Below, piece after piece: positions 1 through 9,118 of a DNA stretch of 64,000 nucleotides (position 1 is its first letter; each line of letters starts with the position of its first letter). The DNA is taken from assembly GCF_000526375.1 (NCBI RefSeq), contig NZ_JAFY01000007.1:806001-870000 (forward strand). Reading direction: 5' to 3'. This stretch comes from Aminiphilus circumscriptus DSM 16581 (GTDB lineage: Bacteria > Synergistota > Synergistia > Synergistales > Aminiphilaceae). The position numbers and the translations under genes are program-made. The notes beneath the pieces are model-generated. The model worked only from the letters and a program-made list of their open reading frames with translations, had not been told where the DNA came from and made no database searches.

Positions 1-1287
1 ATACGCATCCCAACTCGTGCAAGCGGGAGAGAGGAGAACCATCATTCCCGGTCTGGCGAGGGACCTCGAAATCATCAGGGCCGCTTCCATATCAGCCGCC
101 CGCTCATATTTGTCATACCCCACCTCGTCAAGTGCACGGCAGATATGTTCCCTTTCGCTACCCATCACCACTGCTCGTTCGGCATGGTCTCGTACCGCCT
201 CGGCAAGTCCGCCATACGATTCTCCTTTACCCTGCCCGCCTAAAATGACGATTTTCGGTTTTTCGAGCGAAGTCAGAGCAGTAACTGTAGCAGCCACATT
301 TGTTCCCTTGGAGTCATCCACGTATTCAACACCATCAATGGTTGCAATAATTTCGCATCGATGCGGCAAAGAGCGAAATGTCTTCAACCCTTCCGTCAAG
401 CACTCGGGACACTCCCCCAAGAGAACTGCCGCTGCCATGGCCATGGCGGCATTTTCCGCATTGTGTTTTCCTGGAATAGGCACTATTCGCCGATCAAAAA
501 GAAACATTCTCTCGTCACCCTGGCGCAAAAAACAGGACTCCTTCTCGAAAAAGACCACTCGTTCGAGTTCCTTCGAATCCTCCCAGGCGAAGGGCACTGT
601 CGGCATCCTCTCGTGAGTCCTGTAGAGAACCCGTTCCCGCTCCTGCCCGATTAAAGCTCCACCGTCGGTGAGGAGATCGAAAAGGCGGAACTTCGCTTGC
701 ACATACTTTTCAAAGGAACCGTGCCAATCCAAATGGTCCGGATCAAGATTCGTAATGATACCAAGATGAACAGCGATATTTTTTGTCCAGTGAAGTTGAA
801 AACTGCTCAATTCCATGACGACATCGTCGTACTCGACATCCGCGATATCACCAAGGGGAAGGCCGATATTGCCCGCCACAACAACATTTCGGCCCACACC
901 CCGAAGGAGATGTCCCAAAAGGGATACCGTAGTACTCTTTCCGTTGCTCCCTGTGATAGCGACAAGACGCCCCCGAAGAAAAGGAGCCACCGCATCAAGC
1001 TCTCCAGTCACCCTTATATTCAATGAAAGCGCATGCTCCACCAAAGGTGCTTTTGGCGAAACACCCGAGCTGAGAAGTAATTCGTCACAAGCACAGGCTC
1101 GTTCGGAATGTCCCTCTTCCCACGATATTCCCTCGCGGAAGAAGAGAGCTTTTGTCGACTCCGAGAGTGTTTTCTGCTCCGTAACGAACACCTGTGCTCC
1201 TTTTCGTCGGGCAAAACACGCCAACGACACCCCGCTGACGCCCGCTCCCAAAACCGTTATCCTTTTGCCTGCAAACCTTTCCAACAC
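1..1287 (-). CDS. murD: UDP-N-acetylmuramoylalanine--D-glutamate ligase (3' end outside window)
   Basis: Cytoplasmic Mur ligase that adds D-glutamate to UDP-MurNAc-L-Ala, using ATP. The minus-strand frame reads GAGVSGVSLA at the N-terminal UDP-binding fold, the ATP loop GSNGKSTTVSLL, then NLDPDHLDWHGS and IPGKHNAENAAMA, all Mur-ligase hallmarks, and runs off the edge at LLSPACTSWDAY, close to the usual C-terminus. About 429 codons are visible against roughly 450 for the family. I chose the GTG at 1287 because AAGGAG lies 9 nt upstream; a GTG at 1293 is also possible. It follows mraY by about 41 nt and is the last gene seen of the mra/mur operon. Confidence 0.95.
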   Translation of the reverse strand, partial: MLERFAGKRITVLGAGVSGVSLACFARRKGAQVFVTEQKTLSESTKALFFREGISWEEGHSERACACDELLLSSGVSPKAPLVEHALSLNIRVTGELDAVAPFLRGRLVAITGSNGKSTTVSLLGHLLRGVGRNVVVAGNIGLPLGDIADVEYDDVVMELSSFQLHWTKNIAVHLGIITNLDPDHLDWHGSFEKYVQAKFRLFDLLTDGGALIGQERERVLYRTHERMPTVPFAWEDSKELERVVFFEKESCFLRQGDERMFLFDRRIVPIPGKHNAENAAMAMAAAVLLGECPECLTEGLKTFRSLPHRCEIIATIDGVEYVDDSKGTNVAATVTALTSLEKPKIVILGGQGKGESYGGLAEAVRDHAERAVVMGSEREHICRALDEVGYDKYERAADMEAALMISRSLARPGMMVLLSPACTSWDAY

Positions 1288-1328
1288 CGCCACCGTCTCC
1301 TTGCCACTCCATTTTCATCAAAAAGTCA

Positions 1329-2285
1329 TCAAAAAAAGAAGAATTTCAACAACACAAACGTTGCAAGCATACCACACGCATGAACAATCCAGAAACGAGC
1401 TACGATTTGTGTCTCACTCCAACCCACTAGTTCAAAGTGATGGTGTAATGGACTCATGAGAAAAATCCGCCTCCGGAAACCCCTGATCGCTAGTATTTGC
1501 AGAATCACCGAGATGATCTCGACCAAAAAGAGAAACGACAGTGAAACAACAAGAATGGGAGTACCCGAGAAAATAGCCGTGCTCATGAGCAATCCGCCAA
1601 AGAAATGAGCTCCCACATCCCCCATGAAGATTTTCGCCGGATGTGCATTGTGCCAGAGAAACCCCAAAGCGGTAACCAAACCAGTCATCCCCGCCCAGGA
1701 AACGGCCTTCTCCACATCACCCAATGTAAGAAGTCCCGTAAAAGAGATGACCGCTGCGCCAGCGGCGAGTCCATCCAACCCATCGGTGACATTAAAAGCA
1801 TTGAGAAAACCGACAGATGCGAACGTCAAGAGCATCGCGGCAAGTAAAAATTCCGGACGAAAACCTGGAAAAAATTCCAAATTCTGCGCCGCAACAAACA
1901 ATGACCACGGTAAGCATACTGCGATCTGTGCAAAAAACTTTCCACGACTTGAGAGGCCTTCACTGGAGCGATGCGAAAACTTGAGCCAATCATCAACAAA
2001 TCCCACAAGTCCGGCGGCGAAGGGAAGGCTCCAGATCTCGACAAGAAGCCGCCTCTCCGAAGAGAGGAAGCAAAAAGCAAGGAAACATCCTACAATCGCC
2101 ACGCCGAGAAAAACAACGCCTCCCATTGTGGGCGTTCCACCCTTACGCTCAAGGTGCCCTTGAGGTCCGTACAATTTAAGGAATTGTTCTATTCGTAACG
2201 TTTTTTGTTTTTTCAACCACCATTCCTGCATGACCACATTCAACACAAGCAAACAAACGCCAACAGCAATCGCCGTTATCGTCAT
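1329..2285 (-). CDS. mraY: Phospho-N-acetylmuramoyl-pentapeptide transferase
   Basis: Integral membrane enzyme that moves phospho-MurNAc-pentapeptide from UDP to undecaprenyl phosphate, making lipid I. The 318-residue protein is strongly hydrophobic with about ten membrane segments. It shows the family signatures FVDDWLKF (Mg-binding Asp pair), NAFNVTDGLDGLA, NAHPAKIFMGDVGAH and the C-terminal HHHFELVGWSE. Early PQGHLERKGGTPTMGG is also typical. The start ATG overlaps the murF stop by 4 nt, indicating translational coupling. Length is slightly short of the E. coli enzyme (360) but normal for the family. Confidence 0.96.
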   Translation of the reverse strand: MTITAIAVGVCLLVLNVVMQEWWLKKQKTLRIEQFLKLYGPQGHLERKGGTPTMGGVVFLGVAIVGCFLAFCFLSSERRLLVEIWSLPFAAGLVGFVDDWLKFSHRSSEGLSSRGKFFAQIAVCLPWSLFVAAQNLEFFPGFRPEFLLAAMLLTFASVGFLNAFNVTDGLDGLAAGAAVISFTGLLTLGDVEKAVSWAGMTGLVTALGFLWHNAHPAKIFMGDVGAHFFGGLLMSTAIFSGTPILVVSLSFLFLVEIISVILQILAIRGFRRRIFLMSPLHHHFELVGWSETQIVARFWIVHACGMLATFVLLKFFFF

Positions 2286-3715
2286 GTCCTCCGGGTCAAT
2301 CCCCGCACCACCTTTTCCAGTTCGTAATGCCGGGATCCCTTGACAAGGAGAATGTCCTCCGGCGCAAGCAAGGATTCTACCACGGCAAGAGCCTCTTCGG
2401 CATTGGCAACGCGGAAAACGTGATTACTCCGGAAACCGCGCTCTCCATCAACATGGACGTCTTCCCACTCCTTACCCACGAGAAGAACAACGTCACAACG
2501 AAGCGCTTTTTCAAGGAGACGCTCATGCCAAATCGGACTCTCCCTACCCAATTCACGCATGCCTCCGAGGATGGCTACGACGCGCTCCTCTCCCTTCTTC
2601 CTTATTGCAAAAAGGTTGTCCAACGCAACCGAAAGAGAAGCTGGGTTCGCGTTGTAGGCCTCATCGACGAGCAATCCGCCCCCCTCTCGAAAGAGGATGA
2701 CTCCCCGGCCTTGCGGCGGTGTCATTGTACCGATCCTTCGGACAAGCTCTTCCAAAGGTTGTTCGAACGCAACACCCAGAGCGAATCCAAAGGCAGCAGT
2801 ATAGGCATGCTGGATGCCGAAAAGAGGCACGGAACAGTCGAGAACTTTTCCAAAAACATCGTAACGAACGGACAATTGCGGAAGCATACCGTCAAAGCGT
2901 GATTCCGCATGAAGAATACGCACTCCCTGCCCCGAGGGAACCTGATACCCTATGGGAAACAGTCGCCAAGGTCGGCCAGCGGTTTCCACACGCCTCCTCA
3001 GGAGATCATTATCATAATTATAGGACAAGACGCGAAGCTGCTGCGAACAGGTAATCTCCCATTTTGCACCGAGAACTCCCTCAATGGAACCGAATCCTTC
3101 AAGGTGCGCCGGAGAGATTTCGGTAATCACTGCTGTATCGGGCTCATAGGTTTCGGTAAGCTCACGTATTTCTCCCGGAGCATTTGCACCCATCTCCAAA
3201 AGGAGAACTTCCGTGGAAACGGGCATGGAAAGCACGGTGAGCGCGCATCCTATCCGGGTGTTGTGACTCTTGGCAGCGGGATGGACACGTAGAGCGGGAG
3301 AAAGGACGTTACGCACAAGCTCCTTGGTAGTGGTTTTTCCTACACTTCCGGTCACAGCAATGCGCCGGCGAGGTACGAAACGTGCGAGATAGGCAAGTGC
3401 CATGTCCTCCAGGGCTTTTTCTGTATTTTCCACCCAAAGGACAGCGTTCTCGTTGCCAAAAGAATCCACGGAGAATAAATCCCTTCTGTCGCTTTGCAGA
3501 ACGAAGAATGTCGCACCCCTCGAAAGAGCGTCCGAGACGAAGCGATGACCATCCACAGAGGCACCGGGAATCGCGGCAAATCCCTCGCCTGGCTGCACCT
3601 CCCTGCTGTCGGTCCGAAACATCGATGGCATCACACCATCCGGCCCTGTCAGGAAACCTTTCGTCGCCACCGCCGCCTCGCTGCGCTTCCAGAACGATGC
3701 CTGCGTCATTCCCAT
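2282..3715 (-). CDS. murF: UDP-N-acetylmuramoyl-tripeptide--D-alanyl-D-alanine ligase
   Basis: Adds the D-Ala-D-Ala dipeptide to UDP-MurNAc-tripeptide in the cytoplasm. The 477-residue product has the Mur ligase layout: an N-terminal UDP-substrate domain with MFRTDSREVQPGEGFAAIPG, the ATP loop GSVGKTTTKEL near residue 122, the central EITEISPAHLEGFGS block and a C-terminal domain with VDEAYNANPASLSVAL and LLVKGSRHYELEKVV. It overlaps murE by 10 nt and mraY by 4 nt, so it sits inside one operon. Confidence 0.96.
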   Translation of the reverse strand: MGMTQASFWKRSEAAVATKGFLTGPDGVMPSMFRTDSREVQPGEGFAAIPGASVDGHRFVSDALSRGATFFVLQSDRRDLFSVDSFGNENAVLWVENTEKALEDMALAYLARFVPRRRIAVTGSVGKTTTKELVRNVLSPALRVHPAAKSHNTRIGCALTVLSMPVSTEVLLLEMGANAPGEIRELTETYEPDTAVITEISPAHLEGFGSIEGVLGAKWEITCSQQLRVLSYNYDNDLLRRRVETAGRPWRLFPIGYQVPSGQGVRILHAESRFDGMLPQLSVRYDVFGKVLDCSVPLFGIQHAYTAAFGFALGVAFEQPLEELVRRIGTMTPPQGRGVILFREGGGLLVDEAYNANPASLSVALDNLFAIRKKGEERVVAILGGMRELGRESPIWHERLLEKALRCDVVLLVGKEWEDVHVDGERGFRSNHVFRVANAEEALAVVESLLAPEDILLVKGSRHYELEKVVRGLTRRT

Positions 3716-5202
3716 GAAATACTCCTATCTTTCGCCCAACGTAAAAAAGCATCCTTGTCGCTGTAGGGAATTCTTCGGTTTTCCCGAAGAATGTAGCGCT
3801 CCGGTCCCTTTCCTGCAAGAAGAACGATGTCACCCGGACCTGCCGCATCCAAAGCGGTGCGAACTGCCTCTTCTCGTTCGAGAATAACGAGGGCTCGTTC
3901 TTCACCACCGGCTTCGCGTATTCCCTCCAAATTCTGTTGCGCTATCGCTGCGGGATCCTCGTTTCTTGGATTGTCCATGGTAACAACAATGCGATCTGCC
4001 AACTCGGCCATTATTTTCCCTATGAGGGGTCGATTTTCTGCGTAGCGTTCCCCACCTGATCCGAACACCACAATAATACGTCCGGAACAGATCTCTCGAA
4101 GTGCACAAAGCACTTTCTCCATCGCATCCGGACTGTGGGCGTAATCAATGATACACGCGAACCCGCTGTGCGTTCGAAACCGCTCCATCCGCCCCGGAAT
4201 CTGAGGAACATTCCGCAGACCGACAAGAATCATCTCCGGATCAATACCTACCGCATAAGCCAGGGCCGCCGCACCCAAGGCATTTGCAAGGCTGAATTTC
4301 CCTGCAAGGGGAACGGAGAAGGCAATTGGGGATTTGCCAGGAAAATGAAGTTTACCGGACACTCCTTCGAGCGTCGAGGAAATGTCGCTTCCGTACACGG
4401 CGACACCATTTCCAGGTGTACAGCCAAATCCCAACAAGGAGTTCCCGTATTTCGACAGGAGGCGTCTTCCATAGGCGTCATCTACATTCACTGCGCCTTT
4501 CCAGCCTTTCAAGGTATATTCATCGAAAAGCAGCGTTTTTGCCTCGAAATAATCCTCCATTGTTCCATGAAAATCTAAATGTTCCGATGTGAGATTTGTA
4601 AAAAGTGCACCTTCAAAGAGACAGCCACGGAGTCTACCGAGCATTAAACCATGAGAGGACGCTTCAAGAACACAAATGGAGCACCTGTTCCTCACCATAC
4701 GCGCCAACCAGTGTTGAATATCGCTCGCCTCAGGTGTAGTCCGCTCTGCATACTCATCCACCATGCCGTCATTGTAGGTGATTGTTCCCAGGAGACCACA
4801 GGTCTCCCCCGCTGCTTGAAAAATTGAGCGTAAAAGATATGTGGAAGAGGTTTTTCCATTCGTACCCGTAACCGCAAACATGCGCAGTTTTTCCGCTGGG
4901 TAGCCTTCCAGTGCGGCAGCAACGTACCCAAGCGACTTGCGAATATCCGACACAAGAATCTGGGGGAATGGCAACGAGAGAGGCTCTTCACACAGGAAAG
5001 CCGCAGCCCCTGCGGCTGCGGCCAATTCTGCGAAATCCCGACCATCATGTTTTTTCCCTCGGATGCAGCAGAAGAGGGAGCCCGGAGAAACCTGCCTGTG
5101 GTCGGCCACGACATTCTCCAAAGAAGGGTCCTGCTCCCCATGCAGGGTACGAATGCGTATCCCTTTGCTCTCAAGTTCTCGACACAACAAAGAGTATTTC
5201 AC
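3706..5202 (-). CDS. murE: UDP-MurNAc-L-alanyl-D-glutamate--2,6-diaminopimelate ligase
   Basis: Adds the third residue of the peptidoglycan stem. The ATP loop GTNGKTSSTYLL, NLTSEHLDFHGTMEDY (with the carbamylated-Lys region following) and VIDYAHSPDAMEKVL are present. The specificity block reads MDNPRNEDPAAI; DNPR is the motif associated with meso-diaminopimelate rather than lysine, so the wall is predicted to be DAP type. The GTG at 5202 is preceded by GGGAGG with 8 nt spacing. A 182-nt gap separates it from the upstream penicillin-binding protein; I see no supportable gene in that gap, although a short reading frame ending near 5305 has no convincing start. Confidence 0.95.
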   Translation of the reverse strand: MKYSLLCRELESKGIRIRTLHGEQDPSLENVVADHRQVSPGSLFCCIRGKKHDGRDFAELAAAAGAAAFLCEEPLSLPFPQILVSDIRKSLGYVAAALEGYPAEKLRMFAVTGTNGKTSSTYLLRSIFQAAGETCGLLGTITYNDGMVDEYAERTTPEASDIQHWLARMVRNRCSICVLEASSHGLMLGRLRGCLFEGALFTNLTSEHLDFHGTMEDYFEAKTLLFDEYTLKGWKGAVNVDDAYGRRLLSKYGNSLLGFGCTPGNGVAVYGSDISSTLEGVSGKLHFPGKSPIAFSVPLAGKFSLANALGAAALAYAVGIDPEMILVGLRNVPQIPGRMERFRTHSGFACIIDYAHSPDAMEKVLCALREICSGRIIVVFGSGGERYAENRPLIGKIMAELADRIVVTMDNPRNEDPAAIAQQNLEGIREAGGEERALVILEREEAVRTALDAAGPGDIVLLAGKGPERYILRENRRIPYSDKDAFLRWAKDRSISWE

Positions 5203-5384
5203 GACACCATCCTCCCACGTTCTCTCATCTTTGAGGAGCCTCTGAAAAATGCCGTGCCGATCTCGGAAAAACGCGATGCAATCGAAAATCGAGAGAGGGC
5301 GATTCCTACTTGATCAGGGTTTCCTTGAAACATACCCCTTGTTTTTGTTGTGCAATACACTCTTCCTGCATTGACAGTACGTGC

Positions 5385-7100
5385 TCATCGATTTTCAGTG
5401 ATCGGAGTTACCATCTCAGCATCCAGAAGAAGCATCGCCTCAACGATTTCTTTGAAGAGCGGGGCTGCAATAAGCCCGCCCATGTCCTTTCCGGCTTTGG
5501 GTTCTCCCAAAATGACCAACAAGACGTTCTCCGGTTTATCCGAGGGCCAGAAACCGACGAAAGAGGCCACATATCGATGTTCCAGGTACTTGCCTTTTTC
5601 TGCAATTTGGGCAGTACCCGTCTTTCCGGAGACGGAAACACCTTGCACGTTCGCCCGTTTTCCAGTCCCGCGAAGAATGACTTCTCGCATGGCATTTCGT
5701 AACCACGCAGCCGTTTCTTCGCTTAACACCTGCCCCCTGGGGGTTCTCCGTCCTTCATAGATTTTTTTCCCCGATCCATCAGACGCCTCTTGCACGAGGT
5801 AGGGCTGAAGCAGTGTTCCTCCATTGACGATAGCACTGATGGCGGTAGCCAGCTGAAGCGGAGTGACAGCGATTCCCTGGCCGATGGCTATATTGGACGG
5901 AATCGCCCCGTACCAGCGTTCAGGGGTGTATACGAGCCCTTCTTCTTCTCCCGGAAGTTCAATGTTGGTCCGTCTTCCAAAACCCCACTGTGTAAGGGTC
6001 TCGTACATCTGCTGCGTGCGGAAACGCATCCCGATCATAGCCATGCCGACATTGCTCGAATTGACAAGAACATCCGTGAGCGTTTGTGTACCGTGGGCTC
6101 TTCCCTGAACTTCGCGAATAGTTGTATCCGCTACTTTGATCCTGCCAGGACAATTGTGAAAGATTTCCCCTTTGGAGACGTAACCATGCTCAAGGGCAAT
6201 CCCCATTATAACGGGTTTGAGTGTCGACCCTGGTTCGTAGACGCGACCAATGACATTGTTCCGTTTCGCCTCGGCAACCTCAAGTGTTTCCCTCTTGTTG
6301 GCGTCGAAAGAAGGCCAACTCACCATACCTTTGACAGCACCGGAGTTGGGATCGAGACAGACCGCCGCCGCCCAGGAGACGTTCTCTCTCACTGCCGCCT
6401 TTTCGACAATTTCCTCCATTATATGTTGGATTCGCGCATCTACAGTGAGAATGACTTTGCCTGCCCTTGGAGCGGTAATTTCTGCAAGAGGCGACAGGAG
6501 ATCCAGCGTTTCTCCTCCCGCAGTTCTCACGACGATCCGCACCTGGGGTGGAGAAAAAAGGACACTGTTCCACGCTCGCTCAATGCCGGAAAGCCCATTG
6601 TCGTCGATATCGCAATACCCCAGAATATGAGACAGAGAAGAACCGTGCGGATAGACTCTTTTCTGCTCTTTCATGGTGAAAAGACCTTCCAATTTGAGTT
6701 TTTTCAGTTCTTCGCCACGTTCTCCGTCGATTTTTCGCGCCACCCAATGAAACCGCCCTCGGAGAGCCCCCGAAAGTTTCCGTATCGTGCTTTCCTCGAA
6801 TTTTCCTTTCAACTGCTGCGCCGATTCGGCTTTCCATTCCTGAGGGTCAACGAAGAAGCTGATGCTTGGAATGGAAATCGCCAGTGGAATACCATTTCGG
6901 TCAAAGATGGTACCTCTACTTGTGCTCACCGTCACTTGCGCCCAGTACTGTTTTTTCGCCTGCGCCACAACCCGGGGGTCCGGAAACAACTGAATCTCTA
7001 CGGTACGCCCGGCGAGAAAGAAAAGAGCTGATACAATCCAAAGCCACGGATTCCGCAACGCTCTGAACAACCGCACGTCACCCCATGAACCAGATGTCAT
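5385..7100 (-). CDS. ftsI: Class B penicillin-binding protein, FtsI/PBP2B-like transpeptidase
   Basis: Septal peptidoglycan DD-transpeptidase anchored in the inner membrane. Residues about 13-30 (NPWLWIVSALFFLAG) form the single N-terminal membrane anchor. The dimerisation domain follows, with STSRGTIFDRNGIPLA. Catalytic motifs are intact: YEPGSTLKPV (SxxK), VNSSNVGMAM (SxN) and VSGKTGTAQ (KTG). At 571 residues it ends shortly after the transpeptidase domain and has no PASTA repeats, which argues for FtsI rather than SpoVD. Its ATG overlaps the ftsL stop (ATGA), matching the usual ftsL-ftsI pairing. Confidence 0.93.
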   Translation of the reverse strand: MTSGSWGDVRLFRALRNPWLWIVSALFFLAGRTVEIQLFPDPRVVAQAKKQYWAQVTVSTSRGTIFDRNGIPLAISIPSISFFVDPQEWKAESAQQLKGKFEESTIRKLSGALRGRFHWVARKIDGERGEELKKLKLEGLFTMKEQKRVYPHGSSLSHILGYCDIDDNGLSGIERAWNSVLFSPPQVRIVVRTAGGETLDLLSPLAEITAPRAGKVILTVDARIQHIMEEIVEKAAVRENVSWAAAVCLDPNSGAVKGMVSWPSFDANKRETLEVAEAKRNNVIGRVYEPGSTLKPVIMGIALEHGYVSKGEIFHNCPGRIKVADTTIREVQGRAHGTQTLTDVLVNSSNVGMAMIGMRFRTQQMYETLTQWGFGRRTNIELPGEEEGLVYTPERWYGAIPSNIAIGQGIAVTPLQLATAISAIVNGGTLLQPYLVQEASDGSGKKIYEGRRTPRGQVLSEETAAWLRNAMREVILRGTGKRANVQGVSVSGKTGTAQIAEKGKYLEHRYVASFVGFWPSDKPENVLLVILGEPKAGKDMGGLIAAPLFKEIVEAMLLLDAEMVTPITENR

Positions 7101-7498
7101 TCACGAGCATTTGCAGGCGTTCCCCAAAGAAAACCACTCTTTTGGGCATGTCGCTCTCCCTCGAAAGCAACAAGAGGTTGTCGTTCCGAACCTGAGGATA
7201 GACCAGAAGGAATCCGAACAAAAACAAGATAGGAAGGCGGAACCATTCCGAGCGTTGATCGAGCGGTTCCGTAGATTTTCTGAGGGGAGACGAGTGAGGC
7301 CAGTTGCATTTGAAGATAGGCAAGCTCTTCTGAAGCTTTTTCCGTTCTCTGGGAAAGCTGAGACAGATGATTTTCGAGACTCAGGCTATAGAGACGCAGG
7401 CCACCTAATCCAAGGAAGAAAATACCAAGGATGACACAGGCAATTGCGCAAAACGGCGCAACACGAACGTTGCCTCCGATTCGACTGGAAACTGCCAT
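7097..7498 (-). CDS. ftsL: FtsL-like cell division protein
   Basis: Small bitopic membrane protein of 133 residues. A basic N-terminus is followed by one hydrophobic segment (about residues 13-37, VAPFCAIACVILGIFFLGLG) and then a heptad-like stretch (LENHLSQLSQRTEKASEELAYLQMQLASL) predicted as periplasmic coiled coil. Sequence of FtsL is poorly conserved, so the call rests on topology and on position between rsmH and the ftsI-type gene, which is the standard dcw order. It would act with FtsB/FtsQ to activate septal synthesis. The long polar tail after residue 95 is unusual for FtsL. Confidence 0.8.
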   Translation of the reverse strand: MAVSSRIGGNVRVAPFCAIACVILGIFFLGLGGLRLYSLSLENHLSQLSQRTEKASEELAYLQMQLASLVSPQKIYGTARSTLGMVPPSYLVFVRIPSGLSSGSERQPLVAFEGERHAQKSGFLWGTPANARE

Positions 7499-7511
7499 GC
7501 CTCACCCTCCT

Positions 7512-8405
7512 CTACGCGGAAAAGATAAACCCTCTTAGTTTGGCACTCCTTGCCTTGTAGTTCGCATCGATTTCCTCATCATCGGCAACAAGAAGCTTTC
7601 GATTCCATCTCTTCCCTAAGCCCTCAGTCTCCCACTTGCGAAAAGCCTGTTTGACGAGACGATCCTCAAGGGAGTGATAGCTCACAAAAACGACGACAGA
7701 TCCCCCACTCACGATGCGGGAACACTGCTCCAAAGCTGCATTCAAAGCTCCTAACTCGTCGTTGACATGGATCCGAAGCGCTTGAAAAAGCTTCCGAGCA
7801 GGATGCCCACCCATTTTTCGCTGCATTGGCGCGGGCAAACCTCTTCGAAGCACCTCCACAACATCCGTCGTGGTGTGCAGTCCCCCGCTTCGCTCCCTTT
7901 CGGCACAGATGAGCTTTGCCATGAGGTAAGCATGTCGTTCTTCTCCATAATCGCGAAAAATGCGCGTCAACTCGCCGCAAGATGCCGTATTCAAGACTGC
8001 TTCAGCAGTCAATGACGCATCAGGTCCCATTCGCATATCGAGAGGCCCCTCGTTCTGAAACGAAAAGCCACGCCGAGGTTCCGAAAGTTGGAAATTTGAC
8101 ACTCCAAGGTCAAAAAGGATTGCCTTTGCCGGAGAAAAGCCCTGATCACAGACCAGGGTCTCCAAATTTCGGAAATTACCCTGGACAGCGACAAATCGCT
8201 CTCCAAAAGACGCCAGCCTTTCCTTGGCAAATTGCAACGCCTCTTCATCCCGATCGATACCGAGCAGGCGAACCTCTTTTCGGGAAGAAAGAATTCGTTC
8301 CGCATGTCCTCCGAGCCCAAGAGTCGCATCCACAACATTTCCGTAACAGGCGCACTCTTCCAATATTTCCATAACTTTTCCAAGAAGCACCGGGGTGTGA
8401 TGCAT
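7512..8405 (-). CDS. rsmH: 16S rRNA (cytosine(1402)-N4)-methyltransferase
   Basis: SAM-dependent methyltransferase acting on C1402 of 16S rRNA. The 297-residue protein begins HTPVLLGKVMEIL and has the SAM-binding DATLGLGGHAERIL, followed by LGIDRDEEALQFA, FDLGVSNFQLSEPRRGFSF and DMRMGPDASLTA, all typical of RsmH/MraW. The C-terminal VVFVSYHSLEDRLVKQAFR block is also present. Its start shares bases with the mraZ stop at 8405, so the two are translationally coupled, and ftsL follows 13 nt after the stop. Confidence 0.96.
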   Translation of the reverse strand: MHHTPVLLGKVMEILEECACYGNVVDATLGLGGHAERILSSRKEVRLLGIDRDEEALQFAKERLASFGERFVAVQGNFRNLETLVCDQGFSPAKAILFDLGVSNFQLSEPRRGFSFQNEGPLDMRMGPDASLTAEAVLNTASCGELTRIFRDYGEERHAYLMAKLICAERERSGGLHTTTDVVEVLRRGLPAPMQRKMGGHPARKLFQALRIHVNDELGALNAALEQCSRIVSGGSVVVFVSYHSLEDRLVKQAFRKWETEGLGKRWNRKLLVADDEEIDANYKARSAKLRGFIFSA

Positions 8406-8833
8406 CAGAGCCCTCCAAGCTCTCTGGCAATGGCGGAGAAATCTTCAGCCAGAACTTTTTCCTGATGGCGCATCCAACGTTCACGATCCCATATTTCCAC
8501 ATGATCACCGTTGCCGATGATGCAAAGCTCTTGATTCAACGCAGCATGTTCACGAAGAAATGGAGAAAGGAGCATTCGCCCCGCACCGTCAAGTTGGATT
8601 TCGTTGGCCGTTGCAAAGAGAACCCGCATGAAATCCTTGAGTTGTGCTCTTGGGAGAGGCAAGGCTTCTAATTTTTCGAGAAGGGATTCCCAACCTGTCT
8701 GAGGATAGATGGCAACGCAACGCTGCATGCCGGCACTGGCAACGACATCACGCCCCAATCCCTGGCGAAACCTGGAAGGGAGAACGATACGGCCTTTCTC
8801 GTCAAGGCGATGCTCATACATCCCCACAAACAT
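8405..8833 (-). CDS. mraZ: MraZ, transcriptional regulator of the division/cell-wall cluster
   Basis: DNA-binding protein with tandem AbrB-like (SpoVT-AbrB) domains. From the ATG at 8833 it reads MFVGMYEHRLDEKGRIVLPS, the conserved MraZ N-terminus; a second similar repeat follows (EIQLDGAGRMLLSPFLREHA). Length is 142 residues, as expected. This start is chosen over upstream in-frame codons because GGGAGG sits 7 nt before it and the family begins here. First gene of the dcw operon; it probably represses its own promoter through the TGG repeats immediately upstream. Confidence 0.95.
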   Translation of the reverse strand: MFVGMYEHRLDEKGRIVLPSRFRQGLGRDVVASAGMQRCVAIYPQTGWESLLEKLEALPLPRAQLKDFMRVLFATANEIQLDGAGRMLLSPFLREHAALNQELCIIGNGDHVEIWDRERWMRHQEKVLAEDFSAIARELGGL

Positions 8834-8843
8834 GGGAATTCCT

Positions 8844-8878
8844 CCCAATTTATACCATTCTACTCCACTACGACCCAC
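8844..8878 (-). promoter_or_regulatory. Predicted MraZ operator: four TGG repeats with 10-bp period
   Basis: Read on the minus strand upstream of mraZ, pentamers GTGGG, GTGGA, ATGGT and TTGGG occur at 8874-8878, 8864-8868, 8854-8858 and 8844-8848, exactly 10 bp apart. MraZ in other bacteria binds such TGGGN repeats spaced by 10 bp. The last repeat overlaps the ribosome-binding region, so occupancy could block transcription and perhaps initiation. The exact -35/-10 of the mra promoter is not clear to me. Confidence 0.7.
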
Positions 8879-8980
8879 TCTACCATGCTTTGCGCAGGAG
8901 GAATGAGTCTCAGGAACTATTTTTCCTGAAAAATTCTGCGACGAACGACTCAAAAAGAACACTTCAATAGGAGTCTGACG

Positions 8981-9044
8981 AGACAAAACAACAAAAACCG
9001 TGCACTTCCTCAGTCCTCAGTCACCTGAGGAAAGGGGTGCACGG
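8981..9044 (-). terminator. Rho-independent terminator downstream of rnpB
   Basis: Nested stem on the minus strand: outer arms CCGTGCAC/GTGCACGG (8998-9044) enclosing inner arms TTCCTCAG/CTGAGGAA, followed on the minus strand by the T-rich GGTTTTTGTTGTTTTG tail at about 8982-8999. It separates the RNase P RNA transcript from the mraZ operon. Confidence 0.8.
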
Positions 9045-9118
9045 TCGTGTTCCTTGTTATTTTGTGCCATGACAGGAAGAGATTCTTAAACTACACTGTG
9101 AAGTGGTAAAGCAGAAAT

